Shown one piece after another: positions 1-7,756 of a stretch of DNA of 35,409 nt. The DNA lies in IMG/VR virus record IMGVR_UViG_3300008107_000992, positions 1 to 35,409 of that record; one strand, 5' to 3'. Made by a program: the position numbers and the translations under genes. Origin of the DNA: a virus. The notes beneath the pieces were generated by a model. It made no database searches and was not told the origin of the DNA. It was given only the letters and a program-made list of their open reading frames with translations. Every line of letters starts with the position of its first letter. Position 1 is the stretch's first letter.

Positions 1-2
1 TG

Positions 3-647
3 TCGATCAAGGCCTCGCTTCCGGCCGCCAAGTGGTCGGCCCAGTGGCAGCAGCAACCGACGACTTCCGACGCTGGCATCATCCGCAAGGACTGGTGGCG
101 CATGTGGGAGAAGGAAGACATCCCGCGTCTGGACTATGTCCTTCAGGCCTACGATACCGCGTTCTCAAAGAAGGAGAGCGCCGACTATTCGGCGATCACG
201 ACGTGGGGAATCTTCAAGCCGGAGATAGATGGCCCCGACCACATCATCCTGCTCGACGCGCAGCGAGGCCGATGGAGCTTTCCGGAGCTCAAACAGGTTG
301 CCTTCGACGAGCACGAGTACTGGCAGCCTGACATGGTTCTCGTTGAAGCCAAGGCCACAGGTCAGCCGCTCATTGACGAGTTGCGCCTGAAGAACATCCC
401 TGCCCTTGGCTTTTCGCCGGGCGGCCGGGGCGGCGGGCGCGACAAGGTGAGCCGGATGCACATGGTTGCTCCGCTCTTCGAGGCGGGTATGGTATGGGCA
501 CCGGAGGCCAAGAGTTTCTCGGAAGACGTGATCGAAGAAGTGACTTCTTTTCCCAATGGCGATCATGACGACTTTTGTGATAGCATGACGCTGGCTCTAA
601 TGCGTTTCCGTCAGATGGCGATCATGACGACTTTTGTGATAGCATGA
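3..647 (+). CDS. terL: Terminase large subunit, C-terminal nuclease part (partial, frameshifted 3' end)
   Basis: Packaging motor subunit whose C-terminal RNase H-like nuclease cuts concatemeric DNA. The frame is open from base 3, so the N-terminal ATPase lies upstream of the window. Early residues contain SAQWQQQPT and a tryptophan-rich IIRKDWW stretch, followed by QAYDTAFSKKESADYSA, the usual first nuclease aspartate region, and a late NGDHDDFCDSM stretch with the last catalytic acidic residues. The final ten residues (MAIMTTFVIA) are not native: they come from reading the second copy of a 59-bp tandem duplication (556-673) out of frame. Without one copy the frame runs to a TGA at 743-745 that shares its A with the portal ATG. 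The nuclease motifs lie before the break, so activity might survive. Family call is strong; whether the frameshift is biological is unknown. Confidence 0.9.
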   Translation, partial: SIKASLPAAKWSAQWQQQPTTSDAGIIRKDWWRMWEKEDIPRLDYVLQAYDTAFSKKESADYSAITTWGIFKPEIDGPDHIILLDAQRGRWSFPELKQVAFDEHEYWQPDMVLVEAKATGQPLIDELRLKNIPALGFSPGGRGGGRDKVSRMHMVAPLFEAGMVWAPEAKSFSEDVIEEVTSFPNGDHDDFCDSMTLALMRFRQMAIMTTFVIA

Positions 648-673
648 CGCTGGCTCTAATGCGTTTCCGTCAG
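556..673 (+). repeat. Perfect 59-bp tandem duplication inside terL
   Basis: Bases 556-614 and 615-673 are identical by eye, directly adjacent 59-base copies starting ATGGCGATCATGACG and ending TTTCCGTCAG. Because 59 is not a multiple of three, the second copy shifts the terminase frame and brings a stop at 645-647. Removing one copy restores an open frame into the portal junction, so the single-copy form is ancestral. Confidence 0.97.
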
Positions 674-745
674 GGCGGATTTGTGGCACTTGAAGGCGAA
701 GACGTAGGGGATGACTTTATCCCACGCAAACGGGAGTATTACTGA
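617..745 (+). pseudogene. Displaced C-terminal tail of terminase large subunit
   Basis: This stretch is open in the frame that continues the original terminase after the duplicated copy. It repeats the GDHDDFCDSMTLALMRFRQ segment and then reads GGFVALEGEDVGDDFIPRKREYY before TGA at 743-745. The TGA overlaps the portal ATG by one base (TGATG), the usual packed junction in this genome. That spacing supports this as the native 3' end of the terminase gene, cut off by the 59-bp duplication. It has no start signal of its own. Confidence 0.8.
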
Positions 746-3240
746 TGGCTGTCGCACCTCGTATGGCAGGTTCCTTGACCGATAGCGGCTTCATGCAGGG
801 CGGCATGGACGAGGAGGTTCCTCAGGTCGAGTTCTCGATGCCCGGTGCCGAAGACTTTTCGGGCGGGGCGATTGTCACGGAGACCGAGGACGGCGGCGCG
901 ATGGTGCAGGCCGTTGCGGATGCGCTCATGGCCATGGAGTCCGAGGTACAAATTCCGCACGACGCCAACCTCGCCGAATACCTCGAGGATTCCTACCTTG
1001 GCGAGATCGCCTCTGACCTGACGGCCGCCTACGAGGACGACCTTCTGTCCCGCGAAGAGTGGGAAGAGGCCTACACCAACGGCCTTGACCTCCTCGGCGT
1101 CAAGACCATCGAGCGTACCGAGCCTTTCCAAGGCGCGTCGGGCGTGACACACCCGCTCATCTCCGAGTCCGTCACTCAGTTTCAGGCGCAGGCCTACAAG
1201 GAGCTCCTGCCCGCAGGCGGCCCGGTCAAGACGGGCGTCATGGGCATGCAGGACCCAGAGCGCGAGGCTCAAGCCGCCCGGGTCCGGGACTTCATGAACT
1301 ACGAGATCACCGAGGTCATGGAAGAATATGACCCGGACATGGACCAGCTCCTGTTCTATCTGCCCCTCTCAGGCTCTTGCTTCAAGAAGGTTTACTGGGA
1401 CGTGGGTCTGCAGCGCGCGGTGGCCAAGTTCATCCCGGCGCAGGACCTTGTCGTTCCGTACATGGCTGCGGACCTCTACACGACGCCGAGGGCTACGCAC
1501 CGCCTGCGGATGGACAAGAACGAAATCCGCAAGATGCAGGTCGCCGGGATGTACCGGGACATCGACCTGATCGCCAGCGACGAACCTGTCGATCAAGTGC
1601 GCGAAAAGGTCGACGAGCTGCAGGGCACGTCCAAGACCTACATGGACAAGACCTACACGCTGCTCGAGATGCACGTGAATCTAGACCTTGAGGGCTTTGA
1701 GGACCTCGATCCGGAGGGGGAGCCCACAGGTATCGAGCTGCCGTATATCGTCACCATCGACAAGGCGTCGTCCAAAATCCTGTCGATCCGCCGTAACTTT
1801 GAAGAGGGCACGGACCTCGCAAAGAAGCGCCAGTACTTCGTCCACTACAAGTTCATGCCGGGTCTGGGCTTCTACGGCTTTGGTCTGATCCACATGATCG
1901 GCGGTCTTGGCCGTGCTGCTACGTCGATTCTGCGTCAGCTGATTGACGCGGGCACCTTGGCGAACCTGCCGGGCGGCTTCAAGGCCAAGGGCATTCGGGT
2001 CCGCAACAGCGACGAGCCGATCCGCCCGGGCGAGTTCCGCGACATCGACGCCCCCGGTGGGGACCTCCGCAACTCGATTATGCCGCTGCCCTACAAGGAG
2101 CCAAGCGCAACGCTGGCCCAACTGCTTGGCAGCCTGATCGACGCGGGACGTCGCTTCATCTCGCTGGCGGACGAGAAGACCGGGAACATGAACCAAGAGG
2201 CCCCGGTCGGGACCACCGTCGCTCTTCTCGAGCGCGGCATGAAGGTTATGTCGGCGATCCACAAACGCCTCCATTACGCACAGAAGACCGAGTTCCGCAT
2301 CCTTGCGCGCATTTTTGCAGACAACCTTCCGCAGGAGTACCCCTACGAGGTTGCCGGGGCGGAGCGGACGGTGTTCGCTGCAGACTTCGACGACCGGATC
2401 GACGTGATCCCTGTCAGCGATCCGAACATCTTCTCGATGGCGCAGCGCGTCACTTTGGCCCAGACCCAGCTTCAACTTGCTCAGTCGGCACCGCAGATGC
2501 ACAATCTGCATGCCGCATTCCGGCGCATGTATCAGGCCCTTGAGGTCCAGAACATCGAGGAAATCCTGCCCGCTCCGCCGGAGCCGCAGCCCACTGATCC
2601 GGTGACTGAGAACGCACGTATCCTGATGGGCGAACTGGCGCAGGCCTTCCCAGACCAGCTGCACGACATCCACATTCAGCTCCACGTGGCCTTTATGAAG
2701 ACCCCGTTGGTATCTACGTCGCCGACTGCGATGGGCGTGTTCTACGCCCACGTCCTTGAGCACATCGCCCTCAAGGCTCGGAACGATGTCCAGAACCAGA
2801 TCATGCAGCTGATGCAGACGGCAGAGGCTCAGGCCATGGCCGGGAAGGCTAACCCGCAAATGGTGCAGCGCATGGTGATGCAGGCGCAGCAGCAAATGCA
2901 GGACCCAGCACAGGTCGAGCAGCTTGTCGCCATTCGTCAGAAAGAGCTGATGGACGAGTTGCTGCCGATGATCTCGCCGCAGGGCCCCGATCCGATGGCC
3001 GACCCGCTGGTGATGATCCGCATGCGGGAACTCGAGCTGAAGAACAAGGCCGAAGACCGCAAGACCGAGATGGAGAAGGCGCAGCTTTTGCTGGACGCCG
3101 CCAACCAGAAGCAGCGCGCAACCACCGACGCCGCCCGCTTGGAGCTGCAAGAGCAGATCGCCGACGAGCGCAACGAGGTGAACCGCGAGCGCATCGAGGT
3201 TCAGCGCCAAGCGTCGGTCTCAAGACAGAGGGCCTTCTGA
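745..3240 (+). CDS. Portal protein
   Basis: Dodecameric portal at the capsid vertex through which DNA is packaged and ejected. The call rests on its place directly after the terminase, its 831-residue length and recognisable podoviral portal features: an early [20 protein letters not shown] segment, a core with [27 protein letters not shown] and [16 protein letters not shown], and a [33 protein letters not shown] helix region. The last 70 or so residues are highly charged and heptad-like ([13 protein letters not shown] onward), predicting a coiled coil that would point into the capsid. ATG overlaps the native terminase stop (TGATG), and the stop overlaps the next ATG at 3240. The long C-terminal glutamine/methionine-rich region (about residues 690-720) is low complexity. 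Confidence 0.9.
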   Translation: MAVAPRMAGSLTDSGFMQGGMDEEVPQVEFSMPGAEDFSGGAIVTETEDGGAMVQAVADALMAMESEVQIPHDANLAEYLEDSYLGEIASDLTAAYEDDLLSREEWEEAYTNGLDLLGVKTIERTEPFQGASGVTHPLISESVTQFQAQAYKELLPAGGPVKTGVMGMQDPEREAQAARVRDFMNYEITEVMEEYDPDMDQLLFYLPLSGSCFKKVYWDVGLQRAVAKFIPAQDLVVPYMAADLYTTPRATHRLRMDKNEIRKMQVAGMYRDIDLIASDEPVDQVREKVDELQGTSKTYMDKTYTLLEMHVNLDLEGFEDLDPEGEPTGIELPYIVTIDKASSKILSIRRNFEEGTDLAKKRQYFVHYKFMPGLGFYGFGLIHMIGGLGRAATSILRQLIDAGTLANLPGGFKAKGIRVRNSDEPIRPGEFRDIDAPGGDLRNSIMPLPYKEPSATLAQLLGSLIDAGRRFISLADEKTGNMNQEAPVGTTVALLERGMKVMSAIHKRLHYAQKTEFRILARIFADNLPQEYPYEVAGAERTVFAADFDDRIDVIPVSDPNIFSMAQRVTLAQTQLQLAQSAPQMHNLHAAFRRMYQALEVQNIEEILPAPPEPQPTDPVTENARILMGELAQAFPDQLHDIHIQLHVAFMKTPLVSTSPTAMGVFYAHVLEHIALKARNDVQNQIMQLMQTAEAQAMAGKANPQMVQRMVMQAQQQMQDPAQVEQLVAIRQKELMDELLPMISPQGPDPMADPLVMIRMRELELKNKAEDRKTEMEKAQLLLDAANQKQRATTDAARLELQEQIADERNEVNRERIEVQRQASVSRQRAF

Positions 3241-3437
3241 TGCCGTTGAAGTCTGGAAAGTCGCAGAAGACGGTGTCTTCGAACATCAGCATGCTGGTCA
3301 AGGAGGGCCGCCCGCAGAAGCAGGCGGTCGCCATTGCCCTGTCAAACGCCGGGAAAAAGCGCTACGCGCAAGGCGGAATGGTCAACAGCCGCTTCAGTGA
3401 CGCCGCTCGCCCGCAGAGGTTTCTGGGCGTTTTCTGA
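3240..3437 (+). CDS. Small conserved phage protein downstream of portal
   Basis: A 65-residue, basic protein beginning [20 protein letters not shown] and containing [18 protein letters not shown]. This N-terminal block is a recurrent small protein in phages; I recognise the pattern but know no established function. The ATG overlaps the portal TGA by one base, indicating translational coupling. Its expected abundance is that of a late structural gene, and it could be a minor virion or DNA-binding protein, but nothing in the sequence proves that. The coding assignment is strong because of the junction and the conserved start. Confidence 0.75.
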   Translation: MPLKSGKSQKTVSSNISMLVKEGRPQKQAVAIALSNAGKKRYAQGGMVNSRFSDAARPQRFLGVF

Positions 3438-3493
3438 GGTGACAGAACGTCACTTTCATGCGATGAACAAGAAACTTATGCGGAGGTTCTTGC

Positions 3494-3706
3494 ATGGATG
3501 TTGTTAGCTTGTCGAAAGCGCTGTATAAGGTTTTAAGAGAGCGCGAAGCCGACATTGTTGAGATGGTCGCGACGGGCTCTCCCGCGAACTGGGAGCAGTA
3601 CCAGAGCATGGTTGGCGAGATACGGGGCCTCGCTTTTGCCAGAGAAGAACTTCGAGCCCTGCTGGAGAGAACAACAGAAGATGCCCTCGAAGCTTTATCT
3701 TCCTGA
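3494..3706 (+). CDS. Conserved small phage protein (70 aa)
   Basis: Predicted mostly helical, with VSLSKALYKVLREREADIVEM followed by WEQYQSMVGEIRGLAFAREEL. The second half resembles a small protein found at this place in related podoviruses (function unknown to me). A GGAGG-type ribosome binding site lies at about 3482-3486. The 56-base gap upstream (3438-3493) holds only a weak hairpin. The end overlaps the start of the GroES-like gene by 26 bases in another frame, so the two may be translationally coupled. Confidence 0.75.
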   Translation: MDVVSLSKALYKVLREREADIVEMVATGSPANWEQYQSMVGEIRGLAFAREELRALLERTTEDALEALSS

Positions 3707-4163
3707 CCACATTGTGGAACGAATTAACAAGACCAAGGCGGCCAGCGAGCCCGTGTCTGCTCAGGCTGCCTACGTCAAACCCGAGGAGCGTGTCCTCGAC
3801 CCCGAACTCCTTGACAAGCCCTTGGTAGAACGCCTGCCCCAACCGACAGGTTGGCGGATTCTTGTCATGCCCTATCAGGGTAAGGCAAAGACCGACGGCG
3901 GCTTGATCATCCCTGATCAGGTCCGTGACCGCGAAGCGCTGGCAACTGTCGTGGCATACGTCATGCGCCTTGGGCCGCTGGCCTACAGGGACCCGGACAA
4001 GTTCGGGGACGGCGCGGAACCGTGGTGCCAAGAGGGGCAGTGGGTCTGCATCGGCCGCTATGCTGGCTCGAGATTCAAGATCGACGGAGGCGAAGTCCGC
4101 ATCATCAACGATGATGAGGTTATTGCCACGATCCTTGAACCCGACGACGTACAACACGTGTGA
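3681..4163 (+). CDS. GroES-like co-chaperonin
   Basis: A 160-residue protein. Residues from about 53 to the end match the chaperonin-10 fold: GWRILVMPYQGKAKTDGGLIIPD (first strand and a mobile-loop-like region), LATVVAYVMRLGPLAY, GQWVCIGRYAG and a C-terminal DDEVIATIL strand. Phage co-chaperonins such as T4 gp31 replace or modify host GroES so that GroEL can fold the large capsid protein; position between portal and scaffold fits that job. The first 50 residues are an extension absent from bacterial GroES. Start chosen at ATG 3681 because it opens with a conserved MPSKLYLPDHIVERI segment; the frame is open further upstream, but that part overlaps the preceding gene and reads as noise. Alternative: a GroES-fold structural protein without chaperone activity. 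Confidence 0.8.
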   Translation: MPSKLYLPDHIVERINKTKAASEPVSAQAAYVKPEERVLDPELLDKPLVERLPQPTGWRILVMPYQGKAKTDGGLIIPDQVRDREALATVVAYVMRLGPLAYRDPDKFGDGAEPWCQEGQWVCIGRYAGSRFKIDGGEVRIINDDEVIATILEPDDVQHV

Positions 4164-4171
4164 GGAACAAC

Positions 4172-5038
4172 ATGAGCGTAGAGAACAACAACGAAGAGGA
4201 CGTCGGCAACGAGATCATCGTTGAGACCGAAGTCCCTGCGGGCAGCCAAACAACACAATCGTCCTCGGATGACGATGATGAGCTTTCGTCTTACAGCAAC
4301 AAGGTCCAAGCTCGGATCAGCCGGATCACCGAGAAGTACCGCAAGGAGCAGCGGGACCGCGAGGAAGCGACTCGGGTTGCCCAGAAGCTTCTGGAAGAGA
4401 ACAACCAGCTCAAGAGCCGCGTTCAGGCGCTCGACTCCGGTTATCTGACGGAGTACGGCGCGCGACTCGAGAACCAAGAGTACCTTGTGAAAGGTGCGTA
4501 CCGGGTTGCCTACGAGTCTGGGGATGCCGACGCAATGATGGCGGCCCAAGAGGACCTTGCCAAGATCGTGTTGGAAAAGCAGCGCTACGCCACGGCGAAG
4601 CAGCGCTCCGAGGCAGCTCCCGCCCGCGCACAGCAGGCCGAGCGCGAGACGCAGGTCTCGCAGCAGCAGGCGGCCCCTCAGGTCAAGCCCGACCCCAAAG
4701 CTCAGGGCTGGGCCGAAAAGAACAAGTGGTTTGGCGAAGACCGCATCATGACGACTGCGGCGATTGCCATCCACCAGACGCTCGTCGAGGACGAAGGCTT
4801 TGACCCGAGTTCAAATGAGTACTATACTGAGATCGACCGCAGACTTCGGACGGAATTTCCGCACAAGTTTGCGGCTCGCAAACCGGGTGGAGGAAGTCAG
4901 GTCGCCCCTGCTGGCAACTCCGCATCCCGCAGCACGACACAGGAGCGCCGAACAGTGCGGTTGACGCCATCTCAGGTAGCCATCGCTAAGCGGCTGAATG
5001 TTCCGTTGGAAGAATACGCCAAATATGTGAAGGACTGA
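4172..5038 (+). CDS. Capsid scaffolding protein
   Basis: A 288-residue, acidic N-terminal and then coiled-coil protein (about residues 40-90, VQARISRITEKYRKEQRDREE onward), with an alanine/glutamine-rich linker near residue 150-175 and a globular C-terminal region ending LNVPLEEYAKYVKD. This is the usual make-up of podoviral scaffolds, which shape the procapsid and are then removed. It precedes the capsid genes as expected. I start it at ATG 4172, eight bases after a GAGGA ribosome binding site, and not at GTG 4160. The charged C-terminus may contact the capsid protein, as in other scaffolds. Confidence 0.8.
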   Translation: MSVENNNEEDVGNEIIVETEVPAGSQTTQSSSDDDDELSSYSNKVQARISRITEKYRKEQRDREEATRVAQKLLEENNQLKSRVQALDSGYLTEYGARLENQEYLVKGAYRVAYESGDADAMMAAQEDLAKIVLEKQRYATAKQRSEAAPARAQQAERETQVSQQQAAPQVKPDPKAQGWAEKNKWFGEDRIMTTAAIAIHQTLVEDEGFDPSSNEYYTEIDRRLRTEFPHKFAARKPGGGSQVAPAGNSASRSTTQERRTVRLTPSQVAIAKRLNVPLEEYAKYVKD

Positions 5039-5042
5039 AAAG

Positions 5043-5495
5043 ATGGATCGCAACTCCCGCACTTCTGAAACTCGCGAGACTGAATCGCGCCGCAAGCCAT
5101 GGGCACCGCCGAGCGTTCTTGATGCTCCTCCGCCCCCTGAAGGATACAAGCACCGCTGGGTGCGTTCGGCCATTCGGGGCGAGGAAGACAAGGGCAACGT
5201 GTTCAACCGACTGCGTCAGGGCTACGAGCCCGTGCGCGCGGAGGAGCATCCGGGGTACCAAGCACCTACCATTGAGGACGGCAAGCATGCCGGGATCATT
5301 GGTAACGGCGGTCTGATTCTGACCCGAGTACCTGTCGAGACAGCCCAAGAAAGAACCGCGTATTACGGGGGCCGGACCCGCGAACAAATGGATGCTGTTG
5401 ATCAGGACCTCATGAAAGAGCAACATCCGTCGATGCCGATCAACCAAAGTCGGCAGAGTCGGGTATCGTTTGGCGGACGGAAAAAGTCCGACTGA
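5043..5495 (+). CDS. Conserved phage protein between scaffold and head genes
   Basis: A 150-residue hydrophilic protein with no membrane segment. It opens with charged, arginine-rich sequence (MDRNSRTSETRETESRRKPW), then APPPPEGYKHRWVR, EEHPGYQAPTIEDGKHAGIIGNGGLILTRVP and a C-terminal PSMPINQSRQSRVSFGG. I recognise this block from the head regions of environmental podoviruses, where it is left as hypothetical. It sits four bases after the scaffold stop and 15 bases before the next head gene, so it is part of the head operon and may be a minor capsid or assembly protein. Confidence 0.75.
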   Translation: MDRNSRTSETRETESRRKPWAPPSVLDAPPPPEGYKHRWVRSAIRGEEDKGNVFNRLRQGYEPVRAEEHPGYQAPTIEDGKHAGIIGNGGLILTRVPVETAQERTAYYGGRTREQMDAVDQDLMKEQHPSMPINQSRQSRVSFGGRKKSD

Positions 5496-5510
5496 TAAGG
5501 AGCAACAACT

Positions 5511-6128
5511 ATGGCGAACACGTCTGGTGCGTTCGGGCTTCGCCCGATCAACCTTGCTGGTGGTGCACCCAACAGCCAAGGTACCAATGCGTACTACATC
5601 GCTTCTGATGCTTCCGCGATCTATAATGGGTCCCCTGTTATCGCGACCAACGGTGGCACTATTGCCATCACTGGCTCGGCTTCGGGCGATACCTATAAGC
5701 ATCTCGGCGCATTCAATGGCTGCGAGTACGTTTCTTCTGTGACCGGGAAAAAGACTTGGTCCAACTACTGGCCCGGTTCGGGCGCGAACACGAACTTCGA
5801 CATCGTCGGGTACGTGTACGACAACCCGACCCAGCGTTTCGTGATTGCGACTGACGCAACCTTCACGAACCGCGCAACCGCCAAGGCTGCAATCTTCGAG
5901 AATACCCAGTTCAACACCGGGACGTCGGGTTCGACGACCACGGGTGTGTCCTCGGCTTCGCTCGACGTCGCAACCTTGGACGCTTCTGACGCCTCGCTGC
6001 CGCTGAAGATTCTGGGCATCTACGATGACCCGACGAATCAGGACTACGCGGCCGCTGGTCTTCAGATGATCGTCATGTTCAACAACCATGCCCTTCTGGA
6101 AGCTAATTCCGAAGGCACGGTGGCATAA
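5511..6128 (+). CDS. Head-associated structural protein (decoration-like)
   Basis: A 205-residue, beta-rich protein with few charged residues, starting MANTSGAFGLRPINLAGG. The composition (Gly, Ser, Thr, Ala), the lack of coiled coil, and its place directly before the major capsid gene suggest a virion head protein such as a capsid decoration or stabilising protein. An AAGGAG ribosome binding site precedes the ATG by about 8 bases. The product could alternatively be a second, minor capsid protein; no catalytic motif is visible. Confidence 0.7.
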   Translation: MANTSGAFGLRPINLAGGAPNSQGTNAYYIASDASAIYNGSPVIATNGGTIAITGSASGDTYKHLGAFNGCEYVSSVTGKKTWSNYWPGSGANTNFDIVGYVYDNPTQRFVIATDATFTNRATAKAAIFENTQFNTGTSGSTTTGVSSASLDVATLDASDASLPLKILGIYDDPTNQDYAAAGLQMIVMFNNHALLEANSEGTVA

Positions 6129-6141
6129 GGAGACCTGACCC

Positions 6142-7053
6142 ATGGCAATTTCGCGCGCACAGTTGGCGAAAGAGCTTGAGCCCGGTCTCAATGCTCTGTT
6201 CGGCATGGAGTATGCTCGGTATGAAAACCAGCACTCCGAAATCTTCACCACCGAGTCCTCGGATCGTGCATTCGAGGAAGAAGTCATGCTGTCCGGGTTC
6301 GGATCAGCACCGACCAAATCGGAAGGCTCGGGCATCTCGTATGACGATGCACAGGAAGCCTACACCGCTCGGTACAACCACGAGACCATCGCGCTGGCCT
6401 TCTCGATCACCGAGGAAGCTATCGAGGACAACCTGTACGACCGCCTCGGCAGCCGTTACACCCGTGCCCTCGCCCGCTCGATGGCTCACACCAAGCAGGT
6501 GAAAGCCGCTGCCATTCTGAACAACGCCTTCACTGGCGGTGCTTCGGCTGGCGGTGACGGCGTGGCTCTCTGCGCCACCAACCACCCGCTGGTGAACGGC
6601 TCGACCTTCGCCAACAAGCCCACCACCGATGCCGACCTGAACGAAACCTCGCTCGAGGACGCTCTGATCAACATCGCTGGGTTCGTGGACGAACGTGGTC
6701 TGAAAGTGGCTCTTCGCGGCCTGAAGCTGATGATTCCTCGTCAGTTGCAGTTTGTCGCTGAGCGCCTGATGGTGTCGAACCTCCGCGTCGGTACCGCCGA
6801 CAACGACGTGAACGCCATCCGTTCGATGGGCATGCTGCCGGAAGGCTATGCCGTCAACGACTTCCTGACCGATCCGGATGCGTACTTCATCAAGACGGAC
6901 GCACCGCGCGGCTTCATCCACTTTGAGCGCACCGCGCTCTCGACTGGCATGGAAGCTGACTTCGACACGGGCAACATGCGCTACAAGGCGCGTGAGCGTT
7001 ACTCGTTCGGTTTCTCGGACCCGCGCTGCGTGTTCGGCACCACCGGGGCCTAA
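6142..7053 (+). CDS. Major capsid protein
   Basis: A 303-residue protein with the typical layout of HK97-fold capsid proteins related to the Mu gpT-like head subunit group: FTTESSDRAFEEEVMLSGFG near residues 36-55, then ARYNHETIALAFSITEEAIEDNLYDRLG, an ALARSMAHTKQVKAAAILNNAF spine helix, a CATNHPLVNGS segment, and a C-terminal ARERYSFGFSDPRCVFGT strand. It has an AAGGAG ribosome binding site 11 bases before the ATG and is followed by a strong hairpin terminator, both fitting a highly expressed gene. Scaffold and head genes lie just upstream. No proteolysed N-terminal delta domain is obvious, so a separate scaffold fits. Confidence 0.9.
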   Translation: MAISRAQLAKELEPGLNALFGMEYARYENQHSEIFTTESSDRAFEEEVMLSGFGSAPTKSEGSGISYDDAQEAYTARYNHETIALAFSITEEAIEDNLYDRLGSRYTRALARSMAHTKQVKAAAILNNAFTGGASAGGDGVALCATNHPLVNGSTFANKPTTDADLNETSLEDALINIAGFVDERGLKVALRGLKLMIPRQLQFVAERLMVSNLRVGTADNDVNAIRSMGMLPEGYAVNDFLTDPDAYFIKTDAPRGFIHFERTALSTGMEADFDTGNMRYKARERYSFGFSDPRCVFGTTGA

Positions 7054-7076
7054 TCGCTCAAGGACGGTTGACAGGG

Positions 7077-7106
7077 AGGGCGGGGGAAACCTCGCCCTTT
7101 CCTTTT
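7077..7106 (+). terminator. Intrinsic terminator after major capsid gene
   Basis: A 9-bp stem (7077-7085 with 7090-7098, including one G-T pair) is closed by a GAAA tetraloop (7086-7089) and followed by a T-rich tail TTCCTTTT (7099-7106). It begins 23 bases after the capsid stop. A smaller ACGGG/CCCGT hairpin follows at 7107-7119. It would set a step between capsid and downstream structural transcripts. Confidence 0.8.
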
Positions 7107-7216
7107 ACGGGCGTCCCGTGTACACTCCGAGCAAGGGCTAAACAGCCGCGCAGACAGGTTGCCCTTCCTGACGTTGCACAGACGGCGCGGCTAAACCTTG
7201 TGCAAGGGGTAAAACC
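7107..7216 (+). promoter_or_regulatory. Structured untranslated leader, possible H-type pseudoknot
   Basis: This is the longest non-coding stretch in the window and no gene fits it. Bases 7144-7151 (AGCCGCGC) are the exact inverse complement of 7185-7192, and 7174-7180 (TTGCACA) of 7199-7205. Arms occur in the order 1, 2, 1', 2', the arrangement of an H-type pseudoknot with connecting segments of 22, 4 and 6 bases. The last arm runs into the AAGGGG ribosome binding site (7204-7209) of the gene at 7217, so folding could control translation. GGCTAAAC also occurs twice (7136, 7189). No convincing promoter was found. Matches of this length can arise by chance in GC-rich DNA. Confidence 0.35.
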
Positions 7217-7450
7217 ATGGCTTCAACTACTTTCTCGGGTCCCGTGACCTCCACCAACGGCTTCGTCGTTGGCGCGGGCAGCTTCATCGCCCTCACCGCC
7301 CAGACCACGGCGTCACTGCCTGCGGCTGCCGCGGCTAACGCAGGCCACGTTCGTCTGGTCAGCGACAACGGCGCTGGCAACGACGAGTACTGCATTGTTG
7401 TCTCGACAGGCTCTGCTTGGGTCACCGCTGTCGGCGCGGCTCTCAGCTAA
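7217..7450 (+). CDS. Small virion-type protein (77 aa)
   Basis: Begins MASTTFSGPVTSTNGFVVGAGSFIALT, a start I recognise as common among small head/virion proteins of environmental podoviruses; it is beta-rich, Thr/Ala/Gly-rich and almost uncharged. Preceded by AAGGGG as ribosome binding site in a structured leader (7107-7216). Follows the capsid terminator and is followed 12 bases later by another small beta-rich gene. A capsid decoration role is plausible but not shown. Confidence 0.7.
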   Translation: MASTTFSGPVTSTNGFVVGAGSFIALTAQTTASLPAAAAANAGHVRLVSDNGAGNDEYCIVVSTGSAWVTAVGAALS

Positions 7451-7462
7451 TAGGAGGCCCAC

Positions 7463-7741
7463 ATGGCCGGTTCTGACGTAAAGGCCAAGAGGGTCACTGC
7501 AACGGGAGCGCTCAGTGTTGGGCGCTCTCGCCTCCGCATGATCCTTGTAACCACCACAGGCGCAGGCGCGGGTCGCTTGACCCTTACGGACGGCGACGGC
7601 GGAGCGACGACAGTGGACGTCGATCTCGTGGCCAGCACGACGCATAACGTCTACATCCCGGAAGAGGGTGTCCTGTTCTCCTCCGATATACATGTCGCAA
7701 CAGCCACCAACATCTCGGCTGCGACTCTCTTCTGGTCATAA
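7463..7741 (+). CDS. Small beta-rich virion-type protein (92 aa)
   Basis: MAGSDVKAKRVTATGALSVGRSRLRM leads into short alternating hydrophobic strands (LRMILVTTTGAG, GRLTLTDGDGGATTVDVDL, HNVYIPEEGVLFSSDIHVAT). It looks like a small beta-sandwich. Ribosome binding site AGGAGG at about 7452-7457. Forms a set with the genes at 7217 and 7757. Function unknown to me; probably a virion component because of composition and neighbours. Confidence 0.7.
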   Translation: MAGSDVKAKRVTATGALSVGRSRLRMILVTTTGAGAGRLTLTDGDGGATTVDVDLVASTTHNVYIPEEGVLFSSDIHVATATNISAATLFWS

Positions 7742-7756
7742 GGTAGGGCCCATCCT

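Noticed and set aside
3437-3455. Possible terminator after the small protein at 3240
   Set aside because: Stem of about seven pairs includes a G-T pair, no T tract follows, and it overlaps the stop codon; too weak to call.
7068-7096. TTGACA as a promoter -35 box ahead of the terminator
   Set aside because: No -10-like sequence at a suitable distance, and the downstream hairpin would stop it.
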